In this document: in pieces, positions 31,229 to 39,501 of the stretch
How the letters are laid out: each line of letters starts with the position of its first letter
Position numbering within the stretch: position 1 is the first letter of the stretch
NCBI GenBank assembly: GCA_964350895.1
Contig: CAYGMG010000004.1
Span: forward strand, 3,327-67,326
Direction of reading: 5' to 3'
Source: Pseudomarimonas sp964350895
GTDB lineage: Bacteria; Pseudomonadota; Gammaproteobacteria; Xanthomonadales; Xanthomonadaceae
DNA: 64,000 nt
The notes under the pieces: generated by a model
Database searches by the model: none
Told to the model about the DNA's origin: nothing
The model's input: only the letters and a program-made list of their open reading frames with translations
Program-made: the position numbers and the translations under genes

Positions 31229-32256
31229 GCGCGGCCGTCGACCGCGGCGCCAGCGAAGGTCGCCATGCTGTCGAGGATGGCGCAGGCGGCGCGCAGCAGG
31301 GGCAGCCCGAGCACGGCGCCGCTGCCCTCGCCCAGGCGTAGGCCCAGATCGAGCAGGGGCACAACATCCAGTTCCGCCAGCCATGCGGCGTGCGGCTGTT
31401 CGGCCGAGCAGTGGGCAAAGACCAGATAGTCGCGGACCGCGGGTTCAAGGCGCATGGCCATCGCTGCAGCGGCCGTGGCGATGAACCCATCGACCAGGAC
31501 CACACGGCGTCGGGCTGCGGCACCGAGCATGGCGCCGCACAGGGTGGCGATCTCGAATCCGCCGAAACGCGACAGCAGAACCCGCGGGTCATCGCTGCGC
31601 CCTTGTTGCATCACTGCCGCGGCGATCACCGCGGTCTTGTGCGCAAGGCCCTGGTCATCCAGCCCTGTACCGCGTCCGGTGCAGTGCTCGGCGGCAAGAC
31701 CGGTGCTGGCATGCATCAGCGCCGCCGCGCTGCTGCTGTTGGCGATGCCCATCTCGCCGAGGACATAGCAGTCGGCAGGCAGCTCATCGACCACGGCACT
31801 GCCGTTGTCCAGCGCGGCATCGACCTGCTGTGGCTGCAGCGCCGGCTCGCGCAGCAGGTTGCCGCTGCCGAGGCCCAAGCGACGCTGCAGCAGCGCCGGA
31901 TGCGCAGCGAGCGGCTCGCGCAGGCCGCAGTCAACCACGCTCAGGGCGCAGCCGAACTCGCGCGAGAGCACCGAGATCGCCGCGCCGCCGGCGAGAAAAT
32001 TGGCGACCATCTGCGCAGTGACCGACTGCGGATAGGGCGACACGCCCTCGGCGGCGACACCGTGGTCGGCAGCGAACACGATGCTGCGACAGTCGGCAAG
32101 CCGCGGGCGCGGGCGGTCCTGGATCAGGGCCAGCTGCAGGGCCAGCGCTTCGAGCCGGCCCAGCGAGCCGGGCGGCTTGGTCTTGGCGTCCAGCTCGGCG
32201 CGCACCGCCTCGGCCAGCGGGCCGCGCCAGTCGAGGGCGGTGATCGAAGCAAGCAT
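31225..32256 (-). CDS. cobT: Nicotinate-nucleotide--dimethylbenzimidazole phosphoribosyltransferase
   Basis: Activates the lower ligand of cobalamin: converts a benzimidazole and nicotinate mononucleotide to alpha-ribazole phosphate. The 343 residues match the family. Motifs include KTKPPGSLGRLE (26-37), FAADHGVAAEGVSPYP, GEMGIANSSSAAAL, and LGEGSGAVLG near the C-terminus. Its Glu at about 310 corresponds to the catalytic base Glu317 of the Salmonella enzyme. It is the first gene of the cobT-cobS-cobC operon, divergent from trhO. Confidence 0.95.
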   Translation of the reverse strand: MLASITALDWRGPLAEAVRAELDAKTKPPGSLGRLEALALQLALIQDRPRPRLADCRSIVFAADHGVAAEGVSPYPQSVTAQMVANFLAGGAAISVLSREFGCALSVVDCGLREPLAAHPALLQRRLGLGSGNLLREPALQPQQVDAALDNGSAVVDELPADCYVLGEMGIANSSSAAALMHASTGLAAEHCTGRGTGLDDQGLAHKTAVIAAAVMQQGRSDDPRVLLSRFGGFEIATLCGAMLGAAARRRVVLVDGFIATAAAAMAMRLEPAVRDYLVFAHCSAEQPHAAWLAELDVVPLLDLGLRLGEGSGAVLGLPLLRAACAILDSMATFAGAAVDGRA

Positions 32257-32343
32257 GTGGGTGGCGCAGGATGACGGCCGCGGATTATCGCCGATCCGTC
32301 AGCAGTGCACAGCCTTGCCGGCTTTGCCGCGCCGTATCCGGGA

Positions 32344-32349
32344 TAAAAT
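32344..32349 (+). promoter_or_regulatory. Putative -10 box of trhO, near-leaderless
   Basis: TAAAAT in GGATAAAATCGCC lies only seven bases before the trhO ATG, so transcription would begin at or next to the start codon. TTGCCG copies upstream are not at ideal -35 spacing. The match to the form before btuM gives modest support. Confidence 0.4.
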
Positions 32350-32356
32350 CGCCAGC

Positions 32357-33100
32357 ATGCTGCTCAACGTCGCCGCCTACGCCTTCTGCTCCCTCGATCA
32401 GCTCGCCGAGCTGCGCGAGCGACTTCTCGCACGCGCCGAGCAGGCGGCGCTGCGCGGCAGTGTTCTGCTGGCGCCCGAGGGGATCAACCTGTTCCTCGCC
32501 GGCGAGGAAACCGCGCTGCGGGAGTTCCTTGTCTGGCTGCCGAACCAGCTGCCGGCGGCAGCGCAGCTGGACTGCAAGTTCAGCTGGAGCAGCAGCCTGC
32601 CTTTTCGGCGGCTGAAGGTGAAGTGCAAGCGCGAGATAATCGCCTTTCGCCAGCCGGGTATCGAGCCGGGTGCGGGGCGCGCCGCGGGCGTGGATGCCGC
32701 GACCCTGCGTCGCTGGCTGCAGCAGGGTCGGGATGACCACGGCCGGCCGCTGGCCCTGGTCGACACGCGCAATCGCGAGGAGCTGGCGCACGGCAGCTTT
32801 CGCGATGCGCTGCGCCTGCCGATCGACGACTTCGTCGATTTTCCCGCCGCGGTCAGCGCGCATCGCGAGGCGCTGGCCGATTCCACGGTGGTCACCTTCT
32901 GCACCGGTGGCATCCGCTGCGAGAAGGCCGCGCTGTGGATGCGGCAGGCAGGCTGGGACAACGTGCTGCAGCTGGACGGCGGCATCCTTGGCTACTTCGA
33001 GGCCGTCGGCGGGGAAGGCTGGGAGGGGCGCTGCTTCGTCTTCGACCAGCGGGTCGCGCTGGACCCGGCACTGCAGCCGCTGCGCGACGTCGCCGACTGA
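32357..33100 (+). CDS. trhO: tRNA uridine(34) hydroxylase, rhodanese type
   Basis: Oxygen-dependent formation of 5-hydroxyuridine at the wobble base of tRNA (the YceA/TrhO family). Of 247 residues, 1-95 form the ferredoxin-like N-terminal domain (GSVLLAPEGINLFLAG, RRLKVKCKREII) and about 100-230 the rhodanese domain. The active-site loop FCTGGIRCEKAA gives Cys182 and Cys188. I take the ATG at 32357, where the family N-terminus (LLNVAAYAF) begins; an in-frame start at 32081 lies inside the divergent cobT gene. The protein ends just past the rhodanese domain, without the longer C-terminal extension of E. coli YceA. Confidence 0.92.
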   Translation: MLLNVAAYAFCSLDQLAELRERLLARAEQAALRGSVLLAPEGINLFLAGEETALREFLVWLPNQLPAAAQLDCKFSWSSSLPFRRLKVKCKREIIAFRQPGIEPGAGRAAGVDAATLRRWLQQGRDDHGRPLALVDTRNREELAHGSFRDALRLPIDDFVDFPAAVSAHREALADSTVVTFCTGGIRCEKAALWMRQAGWDNVLQLDGGILGYFEAVGGEGWEGRCFVFDQRVALDPALQPLRDVAD

Positions 33101-33197
33101 CTGGGGCAGGTCGTCGGATCCTTTGCGCTGATGCTTGAGATGGCCGCGCCTGCATGCGAGCATCCGGGATCAGGGACAGGCCATCTGCGGGGGCAGG

Positions 33198-33827
33198 ATG
33201 ACCACGGTATTGCTTATCGATGACCATGCGCTGGTGCGCACCGGCATGCGCATGTTGCTGGAAGGCACCAGTGATTTCAGCGTGCTCGGCGAGGCCGGGG
33301 AGGGTGAAGAAGGTATTCGCCTGGCGCGCCAGCTCAAACCGGATGTGGTGGTCTGTGACCTGCATCTGCCGGGCATGAGCGGCCTTGAGGTGACCGAACG
33401 CCTGGTCAAGGCGCGTGCCGGGCAGAAGGTGGTGATCGTCACCATGCAGGAGGAAGGGCCGCTGCCGCGACGGCTGCTGTCCGCGGGAGCGCTGGGCTAT
33501 GTGGCCAAGGCCTGCGCTCACGAGGAGTTTCTGCGCGCCCTGCGCGAAGTGGCCCAGGGGCGCCGCTACCTGTCGGCGGAAATCGCCCAGCGACTGGCGC
33601 TGGAGCCGCCCGGCGGCGAGCAGTCGCCGTTCGACCTGCTCTCTCCGCGGGAACTGGAAGTAGTGAAGATGCTGTGCCAGGGCAAGCGCGGGCGGGAGAT
33701 CGCCGAGTCCTTGCACCTGAGTCCGAAAACCGTCTCGACGCACAAGCTGCGCCTGCTCGACAAGTTGGGTGTGGATGACGTGGTCACCCTGGCCCGGCTG
33801 GCCAACAGCTACGGAGTTGCGGTGTGA
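33198..33827 (+). CDS. GacA/UvrY-like response regulator
   Basis: Cytoplasmic response regulator of 209 residues. The receiver has IDDH at 7-10, phospho-acceptor Asp54 (VCDLHLPGMSG), and the conserved Lys in GYVAKACAHEE. The LuxR HTH has LSPRELEVVKMLCQGKRGRE and SPKTVSTHKLRLLDKL. Length and the HTH sequence are very like UvrY/GacA, which in gammaproteobacteria activates small RNAs of the Csr/Rsm system. No kinase or uvrC is adjacent, so the GacA assignment is by resemblance only. The ATG at 33198 has GGGGGCAGG immediately before it; a start at 33135 would add 21 residues foreign to the family. Confidence 0.88.
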   Translation: MTTVLLIDDHALVRTGMRMLLEGTSDFSVLGEAGEGEEGIRLARQLKPDVVVCDLHLPGMSGLEVTERLVKARAGQKVVIVTMQEEGPLPRRLLSAGALGYVAKACAHEEFLRALREVAQGRRYLSAEIAQRLALEPPGGEQSPFDLLSPRELEVVKMLCQGKRGREIAESLHLSPKTVSTHKLRLLDKLGVDDVVTLARLANSYGVAV

Positions 33828-33886
33828 CCCGGGAGCCTGTGCAGGTCCGGCGCAGCGCGCAGGGCTCGCTCAGCGGTTCCTGAGGC

Positions 33887-33918
33887 ACCGCCGACCCGTC
33901 CTGTGACGGGTCGGCGGT
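33887..33918. terminator. Bidirectional hairpin terminator
   Basis: A perfect 14-base stem (ACCGCCGACCCGTC and its complement) with a CTGT loop lies between the converging response-regulator and rne genes, six bases from the rne stop. TTCTTG follows on the plus strand. The strong stem and position make it a shared terminator. Confidence 0.8.
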
Positions 33919-33924
33919 TCTTGC

Positions 33925-36900
33925 TCAGCGGTTGCCGGCCTGCGTATCCGCGCTGCCGGAATCCTTCTGCTGCTCGGCTGAGTCGGCCTGGCCGTCCGCA
34001 TCCGGCGTGCTTGCCGTTGGCGCTTCGATCACTTCGGCCAGCTCGCCATCCTCGATCCGCGCGAGCCCATCGGTCGGGGCCTCGGCCAACACGGCGGCGT
34101 CGACCGGCAGCGGCTTGGCCTGCTCGACCGGTACGGCCTCGCTGGCAGCAGGTGCTGCGGCCGGCGTGGCGACCCGTGTGCTATCCGCTTCGTTGGCCGC
34201 GGCCGGCGGTGCCGGGCTGTCGACCTGCTCGGTAGCAGGCTTGGGCAGCTCGGCTGACTCGCTGACGCTCATCGCAACCGGTTTGCTCGCAGCGGCTTCC
34301 ACCGGCGCAGCAGGCTCGGCCGGTGCCGGGTGGTTGGCCACTTCATCGGCCGCTGGAGCCGCTGCGGGCGCAGGCTTGTTGGCCTGCGCTGCGGACTCGG
34401 GCTGCGCATTCTGCGCCGCGGCCTCGGCGTCGGGCTGCGGCTTGTTCGCCGGGTCCGGTTCGGCCTTGGGCGCAGGGTTGGCCTGCTGCTTCGGAGCGCT
34501 GCTGGCGGGCTCGGCACTCGATGGCTCGGCCTGTAGGGGCGGCGCTTGAGCAGGCTTGGTTTCGGCCTCGGCGGCCGGCGCGGCAGCCGGAGCCGGAGCC
34601 GGAGCATAGGCAGGAACCGGCGCGGGCGCCAGGACCGGTGCCGGAGACAGCGCTGCGACACTGGCCACGGCTACCGCCTGCTTGCGCGACGCCGGTGCGG
34701 CCTCGTCGCTGCCGCTGTCCTGATCATCGTCGAAGTCCAGTTGGCCCTGGTCCTGCTCCTGATCCAAGCCCTCGACGCTGGAACCACCGTTGCCGTCCTG
34801 CTGACGACGACGACGACGGCCGCCGCGACGGCCGCGACGACGGCGTCCGCCGCCTTCGCCCTGGGTGTTGTCGGCATTGGACGCGGCGTCGGACTGCTCG
34901 CCCGTGATCTGCTGCGCTGCTGCCTGCTCGGCTTCGCTGTCGCCGGAGGTCGCCGCCGCTGCGGCGGCAGCCGCTGCTGCCGCTGCTTTGGCCTGCTTGT
35001 CCTCGGGCGCGCTGCCTTCGCTGGCCGGCTTTTCCTGCTTGCGCGGCTCCTGCTGGGCCTTTTCGCGCTTGCCCTGCTGGGCATTGCCGCGACCACCGCC
35101 CTTGCTGCTGCGCGGCTCGTCGCGATTTTCCTCGCGCGGCTTGTCGGCCTGCTCGTCGCGCTGCCGGTCGCGCTGGCGTTCGCCGCGCTCCTTTCGCTCG
35201 CCGCGCTGGCGTTCGCCGCGTTCGCTGCGCTCACCACGCTCGCGCGGCGGGCGATCCTCGCCACGCTTGCCGTCACGACGCTTGCCGTCGCGCGCCGGCT
35301 TGCTCTCCGCCGTGGGCTTGGCCTTCTCGGCAGGCACAGCGGCGCTGGCCACCGAGGGCGTGCCGCGGAAGAAACGCACGATGCGCGAGATCATCCCTTC
35401 GGAATGGCTCGGCACCGGGGTGCTGGCCGGCTGGCGAGTCGGCGCCGCTGCCGCCACGGGCGCCTCATCGGCTTCCTCGTCGCTGCCGCGCACCGGGGCC
35501 GGGGTCGCCGGCTTGACATTGGTCACCGCCGGGGCGGCCGGGATGTTGAGGTTGGAGCGGGTCAGCTGGTGGGTTTCCAGTCGCCGCGGCGTGGCACGGT
35601 GATAGCTCGGCTTGGCGGTCTCTTCGCCCAGCTCGTTTTCACGGATGCGGGTGACGTGGAAATGCGGGGTCTCCAGCTGGGCGTCGGCGACGATCACCAA
35701 GGGCACGTCGTGGCGTGCCTCGATCTCCATCAGCGGACGGCGCTTCTCGTTCTGCAGGTAGTTGGCAATCTCCTGCGGCGCCTGCACCAGCACCTGGCCG
35801 GTGTTGTCCTTCATTGCCTGCTCTTCGACCAGACGCAGGATCGACAGCGACAGCGACTCCACCGAGCGCAAGCGGCCGTGACCCTCGCAGCGCGGACAGA
35901 CCACCTGGCTCGACTCGCCAAGCGACGGGCGCAGGCGCTGGCGCGACATCTCCAGCAGGCCGAAGCGCGAAATGCGGCCGACCTGGACCCGGGCGCGATC
36001 CTGCTTGAGCGCCTGGGCAAGGCGGTTTTCCACCTCGCGCTGGTGCTTGTTCGAGCCCATGTCGATGAAGTCGACCACCACCAGGCCGCCGAGGTCGCGC
36101 AGGCGCAGCTGACGGGCCACTTCATCGGCCGCCTCGAGGTTGGTGTTGAACGCGGTCTCCTCGATGTCACCACCCTTGGTGGCGCGCGCCGAGTTGACGT
36201 CGACCGCGGTCAGCGCCTCGGTCTGGTCGACCACGATCGAGCCGCCCGAAGGCAGGCGGACCTGGCGCTCGTAGGCGTTCTCGATCTGGGTTTCGATCTG
36301 GAAGCGCGAGAACAGCGGCGTGGTGTCGCTGTACAGCTTGAGCTTGCGCAGGTTCTGCGGCATCACCTGCTCGACGAACTCGCGGGCGTCCTGGAACACA
36401 CCCTCGTGGTCGATCAGGATCTCGCCGACATCGGCGCGCAGGTAGTCGCGCAGGGCGCGGATGATCAGCCGCGACTCCTGATAGATCAGGAACGGCGAGG
36501 GCTTCTTCAGCGCCGCCTCGGCGACCGACTTCCAGACCAGCAGCAGGTAGTCGAGGTCCCACTGCAGCTCGTCCGCCTCGCGGCCCATGCCGGCAGTGCG
36601 GATGATGACGCCCATGTCGTCGGGAATCTGCAGCTGGTCCATGGCCTCTTTCAGCGCGGCCCGGTCCTCGCCTTCGATCCGCCGCGACACGCCGCCAGCC
36701 CGCGGGCTGTTAGGCATCAGCACCAGGTAGCGGCCGGCCAGCGAAATGAAGGTGGTCAGCGCCGCGCCCTTGTTGCCGCGCTCTTCCTTGTCGACCTGGA
36801 TGACGACTTCCTGGCCTTCGCGCAGCAGCTCCTTCAGGCCGGCCTTGTTCGGGTCTACGCCCTGGGCGAAGTAGTCGCGGGAGATTTCCTTCAGCGGCAG

Positions 36901-37101
36901 GAAGCCGTGGCGCTCGCCGCCGTATTCGACGAAAGCGGCTTCCAGGGAGGGCTCCAGACGGGTGATCCGGCCCTTGTAGATGTTGCCTTTCTTCTGTTCC
37001 TTAGACGGCTGTTCGATATCGATGTCGTACAGCGTTTGACCGTCAACAATAGCGACCCGCAGCTCTTCCTGCTGGGTGGCGTTGATCAGCATCCTCTTCA
37101 T
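33925..37101 (-). CDS. rne: Ribonuclease E
   Basis: Essential endoribonuclease for mRNA decay and rRNA/tRNA processing, scaffold of the degradosome. Of 1058 residues, the catalytic half (1 to about 520) contains the S1 domain (GNIYKGRITRLEPSLEAAF), the 5'-sensor, and the DNase I-like active site with Asp301 and Asn303 in LTAVDVNSARATKGG and Asp at about 344 in VVDFIDMG. The zinc-link is CPRC near 401-404 (E. coli 404 and 407). The C-terminal half is disordered: an Arg/Glu-rich RNA-binding stretch, a 13-alanine run, then Ala/Pro/Glu-rich sequence. That tail is presumably the degradosome platform. The gene is divergent from rluC, the same arrangement as in E. coli. Confidence 0.97.
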   Translation of the reverse strand: MKRMLINATQQEELRVAIVDGQTLYDIDIEQPSKEQKKGNIYKGRITRLEPSLEAAFVEYGGERHGFLPLKEISRDYFAQGVDPNKAGLKELLREGQEVVIQVDKEERGNKGAALTTFISLAGRYLVLMPNSPRAGGVSRRIEGEDRAALKEAMDQLQIPDDMGVIIRTAGMGREADELQWDLDYLLLVWKSVAEAALKKPSPFLIYQESRLIIRALRDYLRADVGEILIDHEGVFQDAREFVEQVMPQNLRKLKLYSDTTPLFSRFQIETQIENAYERQVRLPSGGSIVVDQTEALTAVDVNSARATKGGDIEETAFNTNLEAADEVARQLRLRDLGGLVVVDFIDMGSNKHQREVENRLAQALKQDRARVQVGRISRFGLLEMSRQRLRPSLGESSQVVCPRCEGHGRLRSVESLSLSILRLVEEQAMKDNTGQVLVQAPQEIANYLQNEKRRPLMEIEARHDVPLVIVADAQLETPHFHVTRIRENELGEETAKPSYHRATPRRLETHQLTRSNLNIPAAPAVTNVKPATPAPVRGSDEEADEAPVAAAAPTRQPASTPVPSHSEGMISRIVRFFRGTPSVASAAVPAEKAKPTAESKPARDGKRRDGKRGEDRPPRERGERSERGERQRGERKERGERQRDRQRDEQADKPREENRDEPRSSKGGGRGNAQQGKREKAQQEPRKQEKPASEGSAPEDKQAKAAAAAAAAAAAATSGDSEAEQAAAQQITGEQSDAASNADNTQGEGGGRRRRGRRGGRRRRRQQDGNGGSSVEGLDQEQDQGQLDFDDDQDSGSDEAAPASRKQAVAVASVAALSPAPVLAPAPVPAYAPAPAPAAAPAAEAETKPAQAPPLQAEPSSAEPASSAPKQQANPAPKAEPDPANKPQPDAEAAAQNAQPESAAQANKPAPAAAPAADEVANHPAPAEPAAPVEAAASKPVAMSVSESAELPKPATEQVDSPAPPAAANEADSTRVATPAAAPAASEAVPVEQAKPLPVDAAVLAEAPTDGLARIEDGELAEVIEAPTASTPDADGQADSAEQQKDSGSADTQAGNR

Positions 37102-37489
37102 TGTGTGTCATTCCTCACGCGCTCGACCGCGAGGAACGCCGGGTGTCCGCGCCCTGTGGGGCAGATGGCCAGCGCAAAGCGCCCGACCACCGCTGCGAAT
37201 GCTCCAGCGCTACAACACCACGGCGTTCGGCCGCGGGAGCGCTTGTTAAGTCAAACCGGAAGGTGCACCAGCACCGCCCCGGCCTCCATGCCGGAAACAT
37301 CATTTGGGGTTTCCGTGCGATCACATCCAACTGCCCTTCGAGCACAACGTTCTGCCAGCGCTTACCATCTGTGAACTAGACGGCGCCGGCGAAACCTCGG
37401 TGGCAATCTGCGCTGTGTGCTCCAAGTATTTGAGCAAACAGCAGAATCCTGACGTAATTTCGCGGCGCGAGTGTACCAAGCGAGGAGTC
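37102..37489. other. rne-rluC divergent intergenic region (rne 5' leader)
   Basis: A 388-base gene-free stretch between two divergent genes. In E. coli the long rne 5' leader folds into hairpins by which RNase E limits its own synthesis, and this region has room for such a leader. On the minus strand it is GC-rich with several short stems, and TTGACT lies about 140 bases before the rne start. I could not identify a firm -10 in either direction. rluC has GAGGAG immediately before its ATG. Autoregulation here is inferred from family knowledge. Confidence 0.45.
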
Positions 37490-38443
37490 ATGGCAGCAAA
37501 CGACAAGGCCGGCGGTGGTGTGCGCCGGGTGCTGGTAGAGCCCGACCGGGAAGGTCAGCGGCTCGACAACTTCCTGCTCGGCCAGCTCAAGGGCGCGCCC
37601 AGGTCATTGATTTATCGGATTCTTCGCACCGGCGAGGTGCGCGTGAACGGGGGGCGGGCCAAGCCTGATACCCGTATCTCAGGCGGTGATGAGATTCGCA
37701 TTCCGCCGGTTCGACTGGGGGATTCCGGCGACAAACAGCCGCCTTCCAGCGCGGCCACCCAGCGCATCGAGCAGTCGATCGTGTTCGAGGACCGCTGGCT
37801 GCTCGCCATCGACAAGCCCAGCGGCGTCGCCAGCCACGGCGGCAGCGGGATCAGCCATGGCGCCATCGAACTGATGCGCGCGGCGCGTCCTGGCGAGACC
37901 CTGGAGCTGGTGCATCGGCTCGATCGCGACACCAGCGGCGTCCTGGTGCTGGCCAAGAAGCGTTCGGCGCTTTCCGAGATGCAGGCGCTGATGCGCGAAG
38001 GCGGGATGGAAAAGCGTTACCTGGCCTTGCTCGCCGGCAACCTGCGCAAGCCAAGGGTCAGTGTCGATGCGCCGCTGCTGAAGTCGGTGCTGCAGGGCGG
38101 TGAGCGGATGGTCCGGGTGGATGCCGCGGGCAAGGAGTCACTCAGCCACTTCAGCGTGATCGATCGCCCCGGCGGACACAGCTACGTGGAGGTCAAGATC
38201 GACACCGGGCGCACTCACCAGATCCGCGTCCACGCCGCCCATCTCGGCCATCCGGTAGCGGGCGACGAGAAATACGGCGACGCCGAGGCCAACCGCGCGC
38301 TGAAATCGGTCGGCCTGCGGCGGATGTTCCTGCATGCCGCCTCGCTGCAATTCAGCCTGCCGGTCAGCGGCGAGCGTTACGTGCTCAATGCGCCGCTGCC
38401 CGATGAACTGAAGGGCGTGCTGGACCGGCTGTCGGCAGGCTGA
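37490..38443 (+). CDS. rluC: 23S rRNA pseudouridine synthase RluC-type
   Basis: Converts uridines in 23S rRNA (positions 955/2504/2580 in E. coli RluC) to pseudouridine. The 317 residues comprise an N-terminal S4 RNA-binding domain (about 20-75, GQRLDNFLLGQL and GEVRVNGGRAKPD) and the catalytic RluA-family domain. The latter has HRLDRDTSGVLVLAKK carrying the nucleophilic Asp, and TGRTHQIRVHAAHLGHPV further on. The start at 37490 has GAGGAG four bases upstream; an in-frame start at 37304 is rejected because it adds a non-homologous leader. Divergent position next to rne supports RluC rather than RluD. Confidence 0.94.
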   Translation: MAANDKAGGGVRRVLVEPDREGQRLDNFLLGQLKGAPRSLIYRILRTGEVRVNGGRAKPDTRISGGDEIRIPPVRLGDSGDKQPPSSAATQRIEQSIVFEDRWLLAIDKPSGVASHGGSGISHGAIELMRAARPGETLELVHRLDRDTSGVLVLAKKRSALSEMQALMREGGMEKRYLALLAGNLRKPRVSVDAPLLKSVLQGGERMVRVDAAGKESLSHFSVIDRPGGHSYVEVKIDTGRTHQIRVHAAHLGHPVAGDEKYGDAEANRALKSVGLRRMFLHAASLQFSLPVSGERYVLNAPLPDELKGVLDRLSAG

Positions 38444-38450
38444 GCCCGGC

Positions 38451-38804
38451 TCAGCCGCCGTGGCGGTCGGCGTACAGGGCGCTGGCCTTGGCTGCGCAAA
38501 TCAGGTCATTGCGGGTCACGCCGCCACAGTCGTGGGTCGAGAACTCGACCACGCAGCGGTTGTAGTGCACGCCCAGATCCGGGTGGTGGTCCTCACGATG
38601 GGCGATGTAGGCCAGCGCGTTGACGTAGGCAAGGGTGCGGTAGTAGTCATCGAAGCCGAACTCGGCGCGCAGCTTTTCGCCGGCGGCGATCAGTTGCCAG
38701 TCGGGCAGCTTGCTCATGGCCGATTCCAGATCGCTGCCGGAAAGCCGGTGCTCGGCACCCTTGAGCGGCTTGCAGTGGCTTGAAGCGAGGTCGTCCCAGG
38801 ACAT
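38451..38804 (-). CDS. phhB: 4a-hydroxytetrahydrobiopterin dehydratase
   Basis: Pterin-4a-carbinolamine dehydratase of 117 residues, recycling the pterin cofactor oxidised by phenylalanine hydroxylase. The family signature REDHHPDLGVHYNRCVVEF carries the active-site histidines, and FGFDDYYRTLAYVNALAYIA forms the helix before it. AAGGAGG lies eight bases before the ATG at 38804, which decides the start over a longer in-frame alternative. No phenylalanine hydroxylase gene is in the window. It converges on rluC with only seven bases between them. Confidence 0.95.
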   Translation of the reverse strand: MSWDDLASSHCKPLKGAEHRLSGSDLESAMSKLPDWQLIAAGEKLRAEFGFDDYYRTLAYVNALAYIAHREDHHPDLGVHYNRCVVEFSTHDCGGVTRNDLICAAKASALYADRHGG

Positions 38805-38833
38805 GCGGGCCTCCTTGTTCAGGGTGGATTGCG

Positions 38834-38839
38834 AGTATA
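38834..38839 (-). promoter_or_regulatory. Putative phhB -10 box (TATACTCGC type)
   Basis: On the minus strand TTATACTCGCA lies 30 bases before the phhB start. The same TATACTCGC string occurs before two other minus-strand genes (near 40965 and 63866). A -35 could not be assigned. Confidence 0.45.
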
Positions 38840-38910
38840 ACAACGAGCTTCTAACGCGCCCTGAGTAAACTTCCGCGCGCTGAATTCCCCACTTCCGTCC
38901 CAGGTTCCGC

Positions 38911-39501
38911 ATGATCCAGATCACCGAGGCAGCCCAGTCCTATTTCCGCCGTCTTATCGAGCAGCAGGACGCCGATTTCCTCGGCATTCGCCTGTCCGCG
39001 CTGCGCGCCGGTACGCCGAGCGCCGATGCGCGCCTGGAGTTCTGCGAGAAGTCCGATCTCGACGGCCAGGAGTGGGCGGTCGACTGTGATGGCTTCACCT
39101 TGTTTGTTGAAAGTGCCAGCGTTCCCTACTTCGATGGTGCCGAGATCGACTTCGCGCAAGCGGTGGGTGGTGGCCAGGTCAGCATCAAGGCGCCGCGGAT
39201 CAAGGGCGCTGCAGCGGCCGGCGAGGGCAGCGTGATCGCCCGCGTACAGCAGGTGCTGGACGCCGAGATCAATCCCCAGCTTGCCTCACACGGCGGTCGG
39301 GTCAGCGTCGAGCAGATCACCGCCGAGAATGCGGTCGTGCTGCGCTTCGGTGGTGGCTGCCACGGCTGCGGCATGGTCGACGTGACCCTGCGCCAGGGCG
39401 TCGAAGTCACCCTGCGCGAGCGGGTGCCCGAGATCACCGCGGTGATCGACGCCACCGACCACGACAGCGGCAACAACCCGTACTTCAAACGGCAGGCGTG
39501 A
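38911..39501 (+). CDS. nfuA: Fe/S biogenesis protein NfuA
   Basis: Iron-sulfur carrier of 196 residues that delivers 4Fe-4S clusters, especially under oxidative stress or iron limitation. Residues 1-95 are a degenerate A-type (ErpA/IscA-like) domain lacking the three ligand cysteines. Residues 105-185 are the Nfu domain with Cys150 and Cys153 in GGGCHGCGMVDVT, nearly the same numbering as E. coli (149, 152). It is divergent from phhB and its stop overlaps the GTG start of the next gene. Confidence 0.96.
   Translation: MIQITEAAQSYFRRLIEQQDADFLGIRLSALRAGTPSADARLEFCEKSDLDGQEWAVDCDGFTLFVESASVPYFDGAEIDFAQAVGGGQVSIKAPRIKGAAAAGEGSVIARVQQVLDAEINPQLASHGGRVSVEQITAENAVVLRFGGGCHGCGMVDVTLRQGVEVTLRERVPEITAVIDATDHDSGNNPYFKRQA

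Noticed and set aside
34546..37374. 942-residue open frame antisense to rne
   Set aside because: It runs through the whole rne gene on the opposite strand, is Leu/Ala/Arg-biased as expected from reversed high-GC codons, and shows no family motif. RNase E on the minus strand is certain.
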